DNA from: Meconema thalassinum
Lineage: Eukaryota > Arthropoda > Insecta > Orthoptera > Tettigoniidae
Length of the DNA stretch: 64,000 nucleotides
NCBI GenBank assembly: GCA_946902985.2
Contig: OX336391.1
Span: 75,617,947-75,681,946, forward strand
Direction of reading: 5' to 3'
The translations under genes were made by a program, and so were the position numbers. Under the pieces are notes generated by a model. It worked only from the letters and a program-made list of their open reading frames with translations. It did no database searches and had not been told where the DNA came from. Below, one piece after another: positions 22,721 to 34,314 of the stretch (its first letter is position 1; every line of letters begins with the position of its first letter).

Positions 22721-22905
22721 ACAAGTACAACGGCAGGTTCCGTTTTATAGAGAAGTACCTCACTGTAGAATACGCCACGTTTTCCCTTCTGTAGGTGCGG
22801 CTCGGGTTACCACAAGTACAACGGCAGGTTCCGTTTCATAGAGAAGTACTTTACTGTAGAATACACCATGTTTCCCCTTCTGTATGTGCGGCTCTGGCAC
22901 AAACC
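22721..22905 (+). repeat. Two-copy 91-bp tandem repeat
   Basis: ACAAGTACAACGGCAGGTTC begins at 22721 and 22812. The copies then share TAGAGAAGTAC, CACTGTAGAATAC and TTCCCCTTCTGTA with a few substitutions. I see no coding frame. Confidence 0.85.
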
Positions 22906-22959
22906 TCACTTGGCATGCAATGACCCTAGCAGGCCAAGCCTCCATGGAAATCACCTTCT

Positions 22960-23770
22960 CTCTTAGCCAGACAAACTACAACAGCAAATAGAAATAGTAA
23001 ACGAATACAAATATCTAGGAATCACCTTCCAAACATCAGGAAACTCCTTCAACAAACACATAAAACAAAAGACAATACGCTGCAATGAGGGACATCAGAA
23101 AAATTCAATCACTATCATTAGACACCGCAATGAAGATTTTCAGAGTCAAAATAGTACCAATCCTGACATATGGACTTCAAATAATATGGGACTACTTGAA
23201 AACAAGAGATCTAAGAACAATAGAGAATGTAAAAGCACTGTATCTAAAGAAAGCACTAGGCATCTCAAAATATACACCCTCCATGTATACATATTTACTG
23301 GCAAGAGAATCTTTCCTGATAGAGGAACTAAAATATACTCTACTACTACCAACCACGAAAGCATACAGCAATCTCCTAACAGAAAGGGAGCAAAAGAAGG
23401 AAAAAGTAGAAGAAGAATTCTACGGCATGAGCGCCATGATCGACCGAAGCTGGGCAAAAGCTAACCAGCAGATGAAAAGCGCAGTCATCAGGCTGGCGGT
23501 CCATGGCTTCAATCACAAGACATGCCGCATAACATCATACCACAGCATCTCGGAGAAATGCGTGTGCATACAGTGCAACGAAAAGTGCGACAAATACCAC
23601 ATCCTCTTATGCAAGAACATTACAAGATCACTAATGGAACTTAGTTCTGAAGAGTAAAGACATAGATACATCTCAAACAATCAAATGTATTAAAAAAATT
23701 AATGTATGGCCACTTGACGGCAATAACTCTTAAAAAAATACAATTAAGCTACTTAAAACAGAAACACACT
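22960..23770 (+). pseudogene. LINE 3' fragment with a Cys/His terminal motif, copy 1
   Basis: Plus-strand translation gives VNEYKYLGITFQTSGNSFNK, the post-reverse-transcriptase YLG segment of non-LTR retrotransposons. After one extra T near 23083 the frame continues open to 23657. It contains KIVPILTYGLQIIWDYLKTR, KALYLKKALGISKYT and LLARESFLIEELK. The end is CVCIQCNEKCDKYHILLCKN, a C-x2-C...Y-H-x3-C zinc-binding-like motif. The reverse transcriptase core and endonuclease are missing, so this is a 5'-truncated copy. A second, more decayed copy is at 59440-61000. I cannot name the clade. Confidence 0.65.
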
Positions 23771-23774
23771 TAAT

Positions 23775-24560
23775 TTTTTTTATTATTAATACCATGCCTC
23801 TGTCTTTTCTTGGATGAGCTACGTTCAAACCTTGGACTATACTGTGCAACCTAGTACAACTACGTCAACGATCTGAAAGTTGCCACTTGCACATAGCCTA
23901 AGCTATACCATTTCATTTATTAGTTACCCCTTGTGATTTCTTACCTCACTTGTAAGCTACTGTTTGAAAGAACTTTAAACTCTCGACTTCAAAACATTTT
24001 TTTTCACTTCATTGATATCTATTGAACAGTAGGCCTACTAGACCTGGCATCGTATTAACAGTCCGTCAAGAGTCAAAGTGGTTGTCCTGTGCCAATAACA
24101 AAAACCTTTTCAAATAAAAATTAGCCAATGATAGGGATTTGAGACCCTTATATGAAATGTGGATATAAATATATATATCTCCTTGTTTTATTATATTAGG
24201 CTATATAAGTTACATACCTACACATTTAAACGACAATAATGTTAGCCTATGTCTTAAATCGCCAGGAGACCTACCAAGTCGAAACGGTTAATTTCCGCTC
24301 ATTGCCTGCCTACTAATTATGCAATTATATAATGCCTAACATTCCCCTGTAACTCCCAGAAAACTACACATTCAATGCACATTTTGCGAAATACTATTAT
24401 TAAAGTTTTATTGCACACAAATTGTGCAAGAAATACTAATATAGGTTATAATCGCTCACCTGGGGGCTTATTCGTGTTAAAATGCTCTCACTAAACAACT
24501 CTTAAAATGATATTAAAACATACACAGTCATTCCAGAAACTAGCAACTAGGAATTAGCAC
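23775..24560. other. No recognised feature
   Basis: AT-rich DNA without a gene or repeat end that I can support. The last 15 bases before 24576 are the left target duplication of the next LINE. Confidence 0.5.
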
Positions 24561-24575
24561 ATGTTTCAACTTTGT

Positions 24576-27500
24576 CTCCCACAAGTCCAACCCCTCCTCC
24601 ACGTGGTGGGAGACGGGCAACGGCATGAAGTAGGGGATTGCCTGTAGGGGTGAAGTACAGTGGGGACTTTGTGTGCCCCGGGACCGCTACGGTAGCTGTG
24701 AAGGCTCTATGGGAACCCTGAAAAGTGACGGCTGACGTGGCTCTGGTGAAGCTACGATAGGCCTAGCAAGCCAGTAGTGGATATCATATTTGCTTTCAAA
24801 CCAGGAACAGGCCTCGGAAAGGATGGATGCAAACGACGACGACCCGGATATGCTAATGGACTACGAGTTGGGACATTAAACATACAGACACTGACAGGAA
24901 AAGTGGAGGAGATTGTAGATGTGATGGAGAGAAGAAAACTGGATGTACTGGGCTTGGCAGAAACAAGATGGAAAGGAGAAGGTCGCAGAGAACTGAGGAA
25001 AGGGTACCGGTTGTACTGGAGTGGGAACAGTGAAGGAAGGAGCAGCGGAGTAGGAGTAGTTGTGAGAGATGGAATAAAGGGAATAAGTGACAGGATCATG
25101 AAGATCAGATTAACTGTAAAGGGAAGAAGCCTGGAGATAGCCCAGGTATATGCCCCTCAAGTTGGATGTACAGCCCAAGAGAAGGAAGACTTTGAGGAGG
25201 AGCTACAACAGCAGTTGAATGGTCAGAGCATCATTGTCATGGGAGATTTGAATGCACATGTAGGAAGTGAAAGGCAAGGATATGAAAATGTATTGGGAGC
25301 AGAAGGATGGGGTAGCAGGAATGAAGAAGGGAGAAAGTTGCTGGATTTTTGCAAGAGAAACGGTTTAGTGGTAGGCAACTCCTGGTTCCGGAAGAAAGAA
25401 AGCCACAAGGTAACGTGGTACAGCAGTGATTTAACAAAGAAATCTTTGGTAGATTACATGCTGTACGACTGGGAAATGAAGAGAAGTGTCAGAGATATAA
25501 AGGTAATACCATCAGAGGCCTTAGATAGCGACCACAGAATACTTGTAATGAACCTGGGAGTTGTTAAGGATAGCAAGAGGACAGAGTACCAGGAAAGAAG
25601 AATCAAAGTATGGAAACTCAACGAAAAGGAAGTCAAGGAAGAATTCCAGATGATAATAAGGGAAAGGATGCCAACAGACAATCCTAAAACAGGGGAAGAG
25701 GAATGGAAGCAATTCAAAAACACAATGGTGGAAGCTGCAGTGGCAGTATGTGGAAGAACAAGCAACAGAAAGCGGTGTAAAGAGACACCATGGTGGAATG
25801 AGCGAGTAAAAGAAGCTGTGGGAAGGAAGAACAAGGCTTTCAGAGCGTGGTTCCAGGAAAGAACTGATCTGACAAGGGAAGATTATAAGATAAAGAAGAA
25901 AGAAGCAAACAAGATTGTCGCAGAGGAGAGGAAGAAATGGATGGTAAAGTGGACAGAGATGATGGAGGAAGACAGCAGAGGAAATAAGAAAGTACTTTAT
26001 GGGATGGTCAAAAGTAAGAGAAGAGGTCTGCGAGAGGATGTGGTAATGATGGACAAAAACGGAAATGAGGTACACAACAAAGAGACACTCAAGACAGTGT
26101 GGAAAGAGTACTTTGAGGATTTGCTGAATCCAAATGGTCATAGGGAGGAAGACAATGTATTGGAAGATGGAGATGACAACATAGGAATGGAAAAGGACCT
26201 GACTTGGAGAGAACTGGAAATGGCTATAGACAAGATGAAAGGAGGATGGGCACCAGGTGTGGATGAAGTGAGTGTTGAAATGGTGAAGGCAGCAGGGGAG
26301 GTTGTGAAACAGTGGCTGTACCGTGTGATGAGGGTGATATGGAAGGAGATAAAGACCCCAGAAGATTGGAAGAAAGGATTAATTGTCCCAATATTTAAGA
26401 AAGGAAGCAGAAAGGAGTGCAGAAATTACAGAGGAGTCACACTCATACCTCACTGTGCTAAGATATATGAAAAGATATTAGAAAGTAGAATACGAGCCAA
26501 AGTGGAGAGAAAATTGAGAGAGGAGCAGTATGGATTCAGACCTGGGAGATCAACAGTGGATCTCATATTTTCAGTGAGACAGCTCCAGGAACACCACTAC
26601 GAATTTGGAGAGGATCTGTTGATGGCCTTCCTGGACATCGAAAAGGCCTATGATAATGTGTGTAGGGAGAAGGTTTGGAAAGCAATGGAAAATATGGGAG
26701 TGGGAAAAGGGACTGTAGGCAGAGTGAAGGAGATGTATTGTGGAAGTGTGAGTTGTGTGAAAGTTGGAGGGGAAAGAACAGACTGGTTCAGACAAATGAG
26801 TGGCCTGAAACAGGGTAGTGCGCTGTCACCCCTTCTCTTTATTGTGGTTATGGACGAGGTAATGACACGGATAGCAGGAAAGATAGGAGAAGATAAGATG
26901 AAAGCAATGGTGTTTGCAGATGATCTCATGGTCTGGGGAAACAAGGAGGAGGAAATTCAGGAGCAACTGAAGGCTTGGAACAGTGGGAGAGTACGGATGA
27001 AAGTTCAACATCAGTAAATGTGAGATCCTGTTAACGACCAGGAAAAAGGACAGACCAATGAGTGGGATAACACTTGGAGGTGGACAGCTGAAGAAGGTGG
27101 AAAGTCTCAAGTACTTGGGAAGTCTAGTGGAGGAAAATGGGAGAAATGACAAAGAGATTACGGAACGTGGCAGACAGGCAGAAGCATTTCTGAGAAGCAT
27201 TAGGAGCTTAGTGTGGAATAAAGATGTCCCACAAAAAAGCAAGGAAGTGTTATACAGAAGCTACTATATCCCGATACTGACCTATGCTTCGGAAACGTGG
27301 ACAATGAAGAAAAGAGACTTAAGCAGAATACAGGCAGGGGAAATGAAGTTCCTGCGAAGTAGGATCGGAGTAACAAGAAGAGACAGGGTGAGGAATGAAA
27401 AGGTCAGGGAAATGGTGAAAGAGGAGCCCTTGCAAGGTAGGATTGAGACATCAAGATTGAGGTGGTATGGACACTTAAAGAGAATGGATGAGAAGTAGAT

Positions 27501-27719
27501 TCCCAAGAGGATCCATGAGATGCAGATGCAGAAGAAACGACCAAGGGGCAGACCAAGAGATAGATGGCTGAAAGGAGTGGAGGAATGTGTCAAGAAGAGA
27601 GGCGAGGACTGGACCAGAGTGACAGCGGAGAGGAGGTGGGAAGAAAGAACTAAGTGGCGAGGCTTATGTTCCAAACAGACCCAGCCTGGGGCTGGAAACT
27701 GTACAAGATGATGATGATG
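24576..27719 (+). mobile_element. Full-length RTE-type LINE with 15-bp target duplication
   Basis: The element is 3.14 kb with a short GC-rich 5' UTR, one long coding region and a tiny 3' end of GATGATGATGATGA. The 15-bp ATGTTTCAACTTTGT is repeated exactly at 24561-24575 and 27720-27734. Size, single EN-RT gene, minimal 3' UTR and trinucleotide tail are RTE features. A 5'-truncated relative lies at 39658-39925 in inverse orientation. Confidence 0.88.
24777..27711 (+). pseudogene. RTE-type endonuclease-reverse transcriptase, one frameshift and one stop
   Basis: The protein makes the nick and primes reverse transcription of its own RNA at the target. Endonuclease (about residues 30-255): RVGTLNIQTLTGKVEE, GLAETRWKG, QVYAPQVG, VMGDLNAHVG and SDHR at 251-254. 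Reverse transcriptase (about 480-740): FRPGRSTVDLIF, MAFLDIEKAYDNV, GLKQGSALSPLLF and FADD at 713-716. The frame is lost at about 26999-27003 by one extra A and resumes from 27003 with MKFNISKCEILL-like sequence, then YLGSLVEENGRNDKEI. A TAG at 27496-27498 stands where the related copy at 39.7 kb has a Lys codon. The last part is RPRGRPRDRWLKGVEECV. Two point lesions only, so it died fairly recently. Confidence 0.85.
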
Positions 27720-27734
27720 ATGTTTCAACTTTGT

Positions 27735-28705
27735 TTAATGCATTTTTACACCTAAACGCAAAGCAGATGAATTGGACGACTCTGAACTACTGCTACAGTA
27801 AAAGCGGCTGATATAATGCTCCTGGATTACAACCGAGGGCGTTACAGCAACGACGACTTTGAACTATCAATATTCTCATACAGTTTAAAATGCATTTTGT
27901 TGTAGAAATCCTTTAGGCGTGCCAACATAACGATTACGTCATTGGAATTGTGACTTCCATATAATTTTTGGTGAGGTATTATAATCTGAGTTCTTTTTTT
28001 AATGCAGTTAAATTACGATGGGTCCATTAAGTTAGTGATATTTCAAATGTTGTTCACGGCCGTTACTAAAATTATGGTATAATTAATGAAACGGAAGGAA
28101 GATTTGTTCGTACACAGAGCGGAGGGTCAGTCACTCATTTTGAAACATTTATTTCTCGAGGATTCAGTGATGTGGTTGTGTGACTAGGAACAGCCTTATG
28201 ACGCCAATTGTACTGTTATGAATGTTGTATAGGCCTATATGATTGGATACTGTATGAATAAATACTTTTTTCTGTTATTTCCATTCAATAAGGCAATTTG
28301 AAGTTTTAGATTTGAACTGGGCGTCGTGTAAGACAAGTTTGAAATATTAGTGTTCTGGTTTTTAGAAAGTCTATTTGCAATTAGTGCTGATTCCTAAAGA
28401 CGCGTAAGTACTGTATGTATACTGATTCAGTCTTGCGGACAGGTTTGTTACGTACTTCAGTGTCAGCTAGAATAACATTGATGGTGAGAGTTTCCCCGCG
28501 TTTCCTAGTGTAATGTGTGTACTAGAGAATAGCGAAACCTTCATTTCACTGCCCTACAAGCAGTCGTTGTGCTACTGCCTAATAATTCCCAATCTCATCT
28601 GTCAATTCTTAATGATTGATACCGTATTCAAAAGTACTCCACATTATGCCCTAACAGTGATCGAATAGTTTTATCGTTATTAACAAAATAACTTGTTATA
28701 GTGTT
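27735..28705. other. No recognised feature
   Basis: AT-rich DNA between the LINE and a small palindromic element. I see no coding frame longer than chance. Confidence 0.45.
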
Positions 28706-28709
28706 ATAT

Positions 28710-28889
28710 TCAGATTACCAGTACCTACAGTGTCACATTTGGGGGGACTCAAACTCGTACTGCCCTGATCGGCCTATGGCGTAAGTACGTACGATCAGTT
28801 GGGATTGTAACAATATAGCCTAATAACTAAATGAGATAGGTAATATGTTTGAGCCCCCCAAATGTGCACTGTAGGTACTGGTAATCTGA
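28710..28889. mobile_element. Palindromic MITE-like element
   Basis: The outer 45 bp on each side are reverse complements: TCAGATTACCAGTACCTACA, then CACATTTGGGGGG. The middle of about 90 bp contains a small palindrome GTACGTACGATCAG. No clear target duplication, hence no superfamily. Confidence 0.75.
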
Positions 28890-31090
28890 AAGTAAGAGTG
28901 GACTTGACCTGAACTGAAGTAAGGGATTCTTAAACTACCGTACTGAAATTAGCCAAAATACCTGTAGTAATGGTATCTGGAGATGATATAGTAATAGATG
29001 TTTACTCCTCCGCTGTCTGTAACCCGCCCAGCCATCCCAAATAGAATCACGACTTATATAGATGAAATTCCAGCTGACTCCGCCATTTTTAGCATCATGT
29101 ACAATATTGCCAACACCACGCATTCGGTACTATATCGCATCTGGCAGACCAATGGTTCTCGCATTGACCAATAATTGTTCAATAATTGTTAGGTAGCGGG
29201 GCCCTGGAGGCTGCGTTAGCTGATATAATCACCCCTGGTTTTTGTCACGCATCAATAATCTTTATCCAGGACAGTGGGTTTGTCAATTTTTTCTTTCTTC
29301 ACATAATTACAAAGTTACATGTGTCGTGTGGTGTAGTTTGTATCGGACATGTTGGCAACGCAATATGATGTCAATGTGTCGGCTACAAACATCTGCCGTC
29401 GCTGAACAAGATACAAATAAAACCCTTCATTTAAGCAATAATAGTGATATTTGACAGTATTTTCAATTCCTATCGATTCCCAGAAAGGTATGTGATTGAT
29501 ATATGTTCAATAATCTACCACATCCTGGTTTGGTTCCATTTCTGGTAAACTCCACAATTAATATCAGGGCTTATACAAGATTATGTACTAAGATCATTAT
29601 TTTGTCCTTACCGATAGCTTCTGATAAGGATTACAAGGAAATGGGAGAGGGACATGATTCCAGGATTCAGGGAATACTCCACAGTGAAAGAGTTGGAAAG
29701 TTTATTTAATGCCGGTTTATTCAGTATGGGAGTAAAGGGATGTACTGTACCTCCATGGATACAAGGATTGAATGTTTTATAATTTAATCCTGAATCAAAA
29801 TCGAAAAAGCCAGTAGGCAGCTATAAGTGACAATGACCGTACAGGTAAGTTACATAGCCATATCAATATTCCGAAACACCCAATAAAGCCCAAACAATAC
29901 AGCTGATACCACCGCTTTACTTCAAGGAGGGCGTAGGCTACCCGATACGTTATGCGGCTGCACAAGTGAGTCCAATAAGAGTGAAGGTACCGCTATTCCA
30001 TTAATATGCCCTTGTATAGTTTGAGACTGGATAATAATAAAATTAAGAAGGAAGCTTGAGTGTACTCTTTAACGTAAAAATTAGCTACCATAGGCGTAAT
30101 ACGAACAACACTACGATGAGACGACTGGTTCCTCATGACATACTGGTACCGGTATCGTGTTTCCTACTGTCATTATTGGGACTTATTGGGAATAACAATG
30201 TATAGGGAACTTAAGTCAATTGCAGGACCCTTGAAACTTCCACCTGACTAAAACTACAGAGAATAAAATTTCATATCACTTGGTAAACATCAATGACCCG
30301 TAGATGTCTTGTATTTAGCTCTCATACTACTTATTGTCTGAAGTGAAAAATATGGCTTTTGTTTTGTGTGGAGCTTTTGAATAACTTACTCAAATTGTGT
30401 AAATAATAGCCAAAATAATTTCCTTAGTTTTCCAAAAGGGCCTACAAGATACAAAAATGTGCATTTATGAAATATATATACATATGCTAGAGTCGATCTT
30501 ATCAGGAAGTATATTCTACATCTACGCCAAAGATACATTTTTCCAGGTTTCAAGCGGTTTTTTTTTCATAACCAGTTTAAGGCACGGTTGATCCACCTTT
30601 TAATCAGGTTTGCCTTATTTAGCTGCTCTTAATTGGTTTAAAGATATTCAAAATGTGAATTGGAACTGAGGTTACAAATTCTAGGCATACAGAGGAGATT
30701 GCTTTCTTTGAGAAGGATTAAGAGTATTCGGAGGTGCTCCATGCACACGTAGACCTATCTCTTGGAACAATTTCTCATATATGAATTGCATTCGAAGTAT
30801 GTTTAAAAAACTACTGCTTTTTGAAACTTAGTCAAAGTTCTGTGTAATTTTGCTTTTGTAATATATGCACAAGGCAATTATAAATATCTTGTCTGCAAAG
30901 CTATGTAATTTCTCAATCCTCATTTGCTCCCCTGGAAATACATGAAATCAGAAATTATTCAAGCACGTGTCTTTTCAGCTTTATCAAAGTGCACTTGAAT
31001 GCTGTGTTTAAAGTCAATTCTTCTCACTCTAGCTGTTTGGGATAAACCTATTATTTGATCCATTTTCACTCCATAGGAATACAATTTTAT
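28890..31090. other. Repeat-derived and unassigned DNA
   Basis: 28965-29100 is an inverse copy of the dispersed repeat at 22455-22575, and 29150-29255 resembles 12980-13060. From 29260 to 31090 I see only AT-rich DNA. A 30-bp stretch near 30959-30988 (CAAGCACGTGTCTTTTCAGC and on) recurs at 39575-39604. Confidence 0.45.
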
Positions 31091-31091
31091 A

Positions 31092-32556
31092 CACACATCA
31101 AAAAAAGTTTTGCATCACCTCGGTTCCAAGAGTTCCGGAACCTTTAAATACAAAGGGAATAGAGATCAACACAAACAACATTTCAGCTCGTTTTATTGCT
31201 CATGAGACCCACACATTGCATGTTGTACCATCATACAGCTAGACTTTCAGCATTTGTGGTCCAGATTGCAGTACACACCACTACCTCTAATACCCAGTAG
31301 CACGTCCTCTTGCATTGATGTATGCCTGTATTCGTCGTGGCATACTATCCACAAGTTCATCAAGACACTGTTGGTCCAAATTGTCCCACTCCTCAACGAC
31401 AATTCGGCGTAAATCTCTCAGAGTGGTTGGTGGGTCAAGACGTCCATAAACAGCCCTTTTCAACATATCCCAGGCATGTTCAATAGGGTTCATGTCTGGC
31501 GAACATGCTGGCCACTGTAGTCGAGCGATGTCGTTATCTTGAAGGAACGCATTCACAAGATGTGCACGATGAGGTCGAGAATTGTCGTCCATGAAGACAA
31601 ATGCCTCTCCAATATTCTGCCGATATGGTTGCACTATGGGTCGGAGGATGTCATTCAGGTATCGTAAAGCCGTTTCGGAGCCTTCCATGACCACCAGTGG
31701 CGTACGTCGGCCCCACATAATGCCACCCCAAAACATCAGGGAACCACCACCTTGCTGCACTCGCTGGACAGTGTGTCTAAGACGTTCAGCCTGACCAGGG
31801 TGCCTCCAAACACGTCTCCGACGATTGTCTGGTTGAAGGCATATGCGACACTCATCGGTGAAGAGAACGTGATGCCAATTCCGTGGGGTCCATTCAGCAT
31901 GTTGTTGGGCCCATCTGTACCGCGCTGCATGGTGTCGGGGTTGCAAAGCTGGACCTCGCCATGGACGTCGGGAGTGAAGTTGCGCATCATGCAGCCTATT
32001 GCGCACAGTTTGAGTTGAAACACGACGTCCTGTGACTGAACGAAACGCATTATTCAACATGGTGGCATTGCTGTCAGGGTTCCTCCGAGCGGCAATCCGT
32101 AAGTAGCGGTCATCCACTACAGTAGTAGCCCTTGGGCGGCCTGAGCGAGGCCTGTCATCGACAGTTCCTGTATCTCTGTACCTCCTCCATGTCCGAACAA
32201 CATCGCTTTGGTTCACTCTGAGACGCCTGGAAACTTCCCTTGTTGAGAGCCCTTCTTGACACAAAGTAACAATGCGGACGCGATCGAACTGCGGTATTGA
32301 CCTTCTAGGCATGGTAGAACTACAGACAACATGAGCAGCGTACCTTCGTCCTGGTGGAATGACTGGAACTGATCGGCTGTCGTACCCCCTCCGTCTAATA
32401 GGCCCTGCTCATGCATGGTTGTTTACATCTTTGAGCAGTTTTAGTGACATCTATGAACAGTCAAAGGGACTGTATCTTGGATACAATATACACAGTCAAC
32501 GTCTATATGCCGGAGATCTGGGAACCGAGGTGATGCAAAACTTTTTTTGATGTGTG
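31092..32556 (-). mobile_element. Tc1-type transposon, intact, copy 1
   Basis: The element is 1465 bp with perfect 36-bp terminal inverted repeats that begin CACACATCAAAAAAAGTTTT and continue GCATCACCTCGGTTCC. It is flanked by TA at 31090-31091 and 32557-32558. One full-length transposase gene fills the interior. A second copy of identical length is at 43750-45214, and I count only four substitutions between them. This is the best candidate for a recently or currently mobile element in the window. Confidence 0.95.
31287..32312 (-). CDS. Tc1-type DD34E transposase, intact
   Basis: The 341-residue protein cuts the element out at its inverted repeats and reinserts it at TA. An N-terminal bipartite HTH (about residues 8-110) includes LSTREVSRRLRVNQSDVVRT, the GRPR linker at 58-61 and STQTVRNRLHDAQLHSRRPW. 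The catalytic triad is intact: D153 in VLFTDEC, D243 in FVFMDDNSRPH and E278 in SPDMNPIEHAWD, with 34 residues between the second D and E. A glycine-rich motif GGGSLMFWGG lies at 188-197. The start is the ATG at 32312, giving MPRRSIPQFDR as in relatives. Length is normal for Tc1 (about 340). No stop or frameshift. Confidence 0.95.
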   Translation of the reverse strand: MPRRSIPQFDRVRIVTLCQEGLSTREVSRRLRVNQSDVVRTWRRYRDTGTVDDRPRSGRPRATTVVDDRYLRIAARRNPDSNATMLNNAFRSVTGRRVSTQTVRNRLHDAQLHSRRPWRGPALQPRHHAARYRWAQQHAEWTPRNWHHVLFTDECRICLQPDNRRRRVWRHPGQAERLRHTVQRVQQGGGSLMFWGGIMWGRRTPLVVMEGSETALRYLNDILRPIVQPYRQNIGEAFVFMDDNSRPHRAHLVNAFLQDNDIARLQWPACSPDMNPIEHAWDMLKRAVYGRLDPPTTLRDLRRIVVEEWDNLDQQCLDELVDSMPRRIQAYINARGRATGY

Positions 32557-33030
32557 TATAAACCCTTTCTCATCGCTCGCTTATCAACAGGAAAGAGCCT
32601 CCACATTTGTGTACAGAGCTCCAAGGGGAAGTCCATTAGAGTTGAAGAAAAAAAAACACATTTTAAATTCCTTTGAGATTTAATGTCTCTGCTGAGTTTC
32701 AATTCGTGATAGAATTAACCGTTTACCAGTTATTTATATTTCTAGTAGATAAGGCATGAAGTTTGATCAAAAACTACATATTATAATTGGCTGCTATTTA
32801 TAAAAGAATGACTATTTCAGATTCTGAATAGGTGTCTCTTCTGTTACCCAACTACGAAAACTCTATGCGCACAAAATTGCAGCTCAGTTGGTTAATTTAA
32901 GTGGTTTTTGCATGAATGAAATACAGACCAACTTCGAGTTTTATGTTTGTACAGTATGATGAGGCTGGTGTAAAAATACAGACTTTCATTGATGGTTTAA
33001 ACCCCACCCGGGTGACTGGAGTGGAACTTC

Positions 33031-33060
33031 GATGATGATGATGATGATGATGATGATTGA
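33031..33060 (+). repeat. (GAT)n microsatellite
   Basis: Eight GAT units after GACTGGAGTGGAACTTC. This is similar to the trinucleotide tail of RTE LINEs, so it may mark the end of a strongly truncated copy just upstream of host exon 1. Confidence 0.75.
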
Positions 33061-33087
33061 TGGTTAATTGCACTTTCTGTGTTTTAG

Positions 33088-33169
33088 TTTCCTGAATATT
33101 ATGGAGGAACAGCCATTTATCAAAAGTGAGCCAGAATGGCTGTTACAAACAGATCAGTTTGCTAACATT
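33088..33169 (+). CDS. Host gene exon, acidic N-terminal segment (putative transcription factor)
   Basis: A pyrimidine-rich acceptor (TTTCTGTGTTTTAG) ends at 33087 and the donor GTGAGT starts at 33170. An ATG at 33101 in good context (ATTATGG) opens MEEQPFIKSEPEWLLQTDQ and the exon closes in phase 0. The frame is also open for the 13 nt upstream, so the ATG may not be the true start. IKSE is a psi-K-x-E sumoylation consensus. Acidic exons with IKSEPEW-like motifs are common before the zinc-finger array of insect C2H2 genes; no finger is in this window, so the function is inferred. Next exon at 34216. Confidence 0.62.
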
Positions 33170-34215
33170 GTGAGTTGAATTTTCACATATTGTGTAACCT
33201 TGCAATCTCAGTGATGTAGTGACTTAGTCCTAGGAATATTAACAGGAAAGGGGGTGCATTGTTCTTCCTCTATTGCTTTCAATATTTGAGATAACGTCTT
33301 GTGAATACTATTTATTGTTGCTAAGAATGACTCTTAATGATGTATTTGGATTTCAATTTTTACTCCCTTAAGGTCGTAGAGAGTCCTTCAAACACAAGTG
33401 GGCATGAAATAACCCCCTCCGTCGATAGCATAAGTAAAACTGGTTCATTTCGTATTGACTGGTTCTTCATCATTTGACTTGGTAAAGAATTGGAATGATA
33501 TTGCTTTCATTGTTGAAATATTTGTTCAGTTGATTTTGAAAGGGGGATGTAACTTCTGATAACTATGTTTTAATAAATGCTTGTGTTGTTGAGCACCACA
33601 GATATTCCAAATCATGTATTAAAGTGGAGGGCACTAAGTTAGATATTGTTGTTTTATGGGACGGAATGACGAGGTGATCTGCCCCTAGGAGGGCACTAAG
33701 AAACCTCCGTTGGCTAACTTTGTAATAACTACATTGGTTGGTATTTCTAGGGTTATTATTACTTACTTAAACACAAAATATTACTCAACAAATTGCTAGC
33801 GTTTTGCCCCAGTCAGTTGGTACGGTACACCTCACCAAGGCGCGTAGCTAGTGCACACAAAGAAGGCCATTGCCAGACGTTTCGATACATGTGTAACTAC
33901 GTCACGAACAATGCCCGTGCACTACGGGAGTCCAAGGTCCGTTTCCTAAAGCAATAAACATCTTACCTTGGCATGAATATTGAATCAAATGTTCTTTCGA
34001 GAACATTTGATTCTATCTTTATTACTTACTACCAAATAGTGCACTAACCAGGATCTGATAATTTTTACATTTTAGTATTACATTCAATATAGAGCTCACA
34101 TTATGACTATATATTTCTAATAGAATGAAGTACATTTTTTATTAAAATATCCATTTCCTTCTATATCTGTGAACACAAAAATAGACATTAAAAAAATTTG
34201 CATTATACTTCACAG
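33170..34215 (+). other. Intron between the first two host exons
   Basis: AT-rich intron of 1046 bp from GTGAGT to a TTCACAG acceptor. Near 33645-33700 there is a short retroposon-tail-like stretch (GACGAGGTGATCTGCCCC). A perfect 14-bp hairpin lies at 33982-34013. Confidence 0.5.
33982..34013. repeat. Perfect 14-bp hairpin with TTCG loop
   Basis: GAATCAAATGTTCT, loop TTCG, then the exact complement AGAACATTTGATTC. It lies in host intron 1. There are no flanking duplications that would identify a mobile element. Confidence 0.9.
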
Positions 34216-34314
34216 GAAACAAATGAGCAGTTACCCAGTGATAACTTGTTGGATGAGGCTGGTGATATCCTTAAAGAAGAAAGCATAGCTGTCAAAGAGG
34301 AGCAACAAATACAG
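34216..34314 (+). CDS. Host gene exon 2, acidic with VKEE motif
   Basis: The acceptor TATACTTCACAG ends at 34215 and the donor GTGATA begins at 34315. It has 33 codons, phase 0 at both ends, reading ETNEQLPSDNLLDEAGDILK then EESIAVKEEQQIQ. LKEE and VKEE both match psi-K-x-E. It joins in frame to exon 1 and exon 3. The donor is weaker than the other three. Composition is strongly acidic, in keeping with a regulatory region and not an enzyme. Confidence 0.62.

Noticed and set aside
25454..26141. Long antisense frames (up to 206 codons) opposite the LINE gene
   Set aside because: They overlap the purine-rich coding strand of the reverse transcriptase and read as hydrophobic shadow peptides; no family resemblance.
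31582..32050. Additional frames of 70 to 104 codons inside both Tc1 copies
   Set aside because: They are identical in both copies only because the DNA is, and overlap the transposase in other frames.
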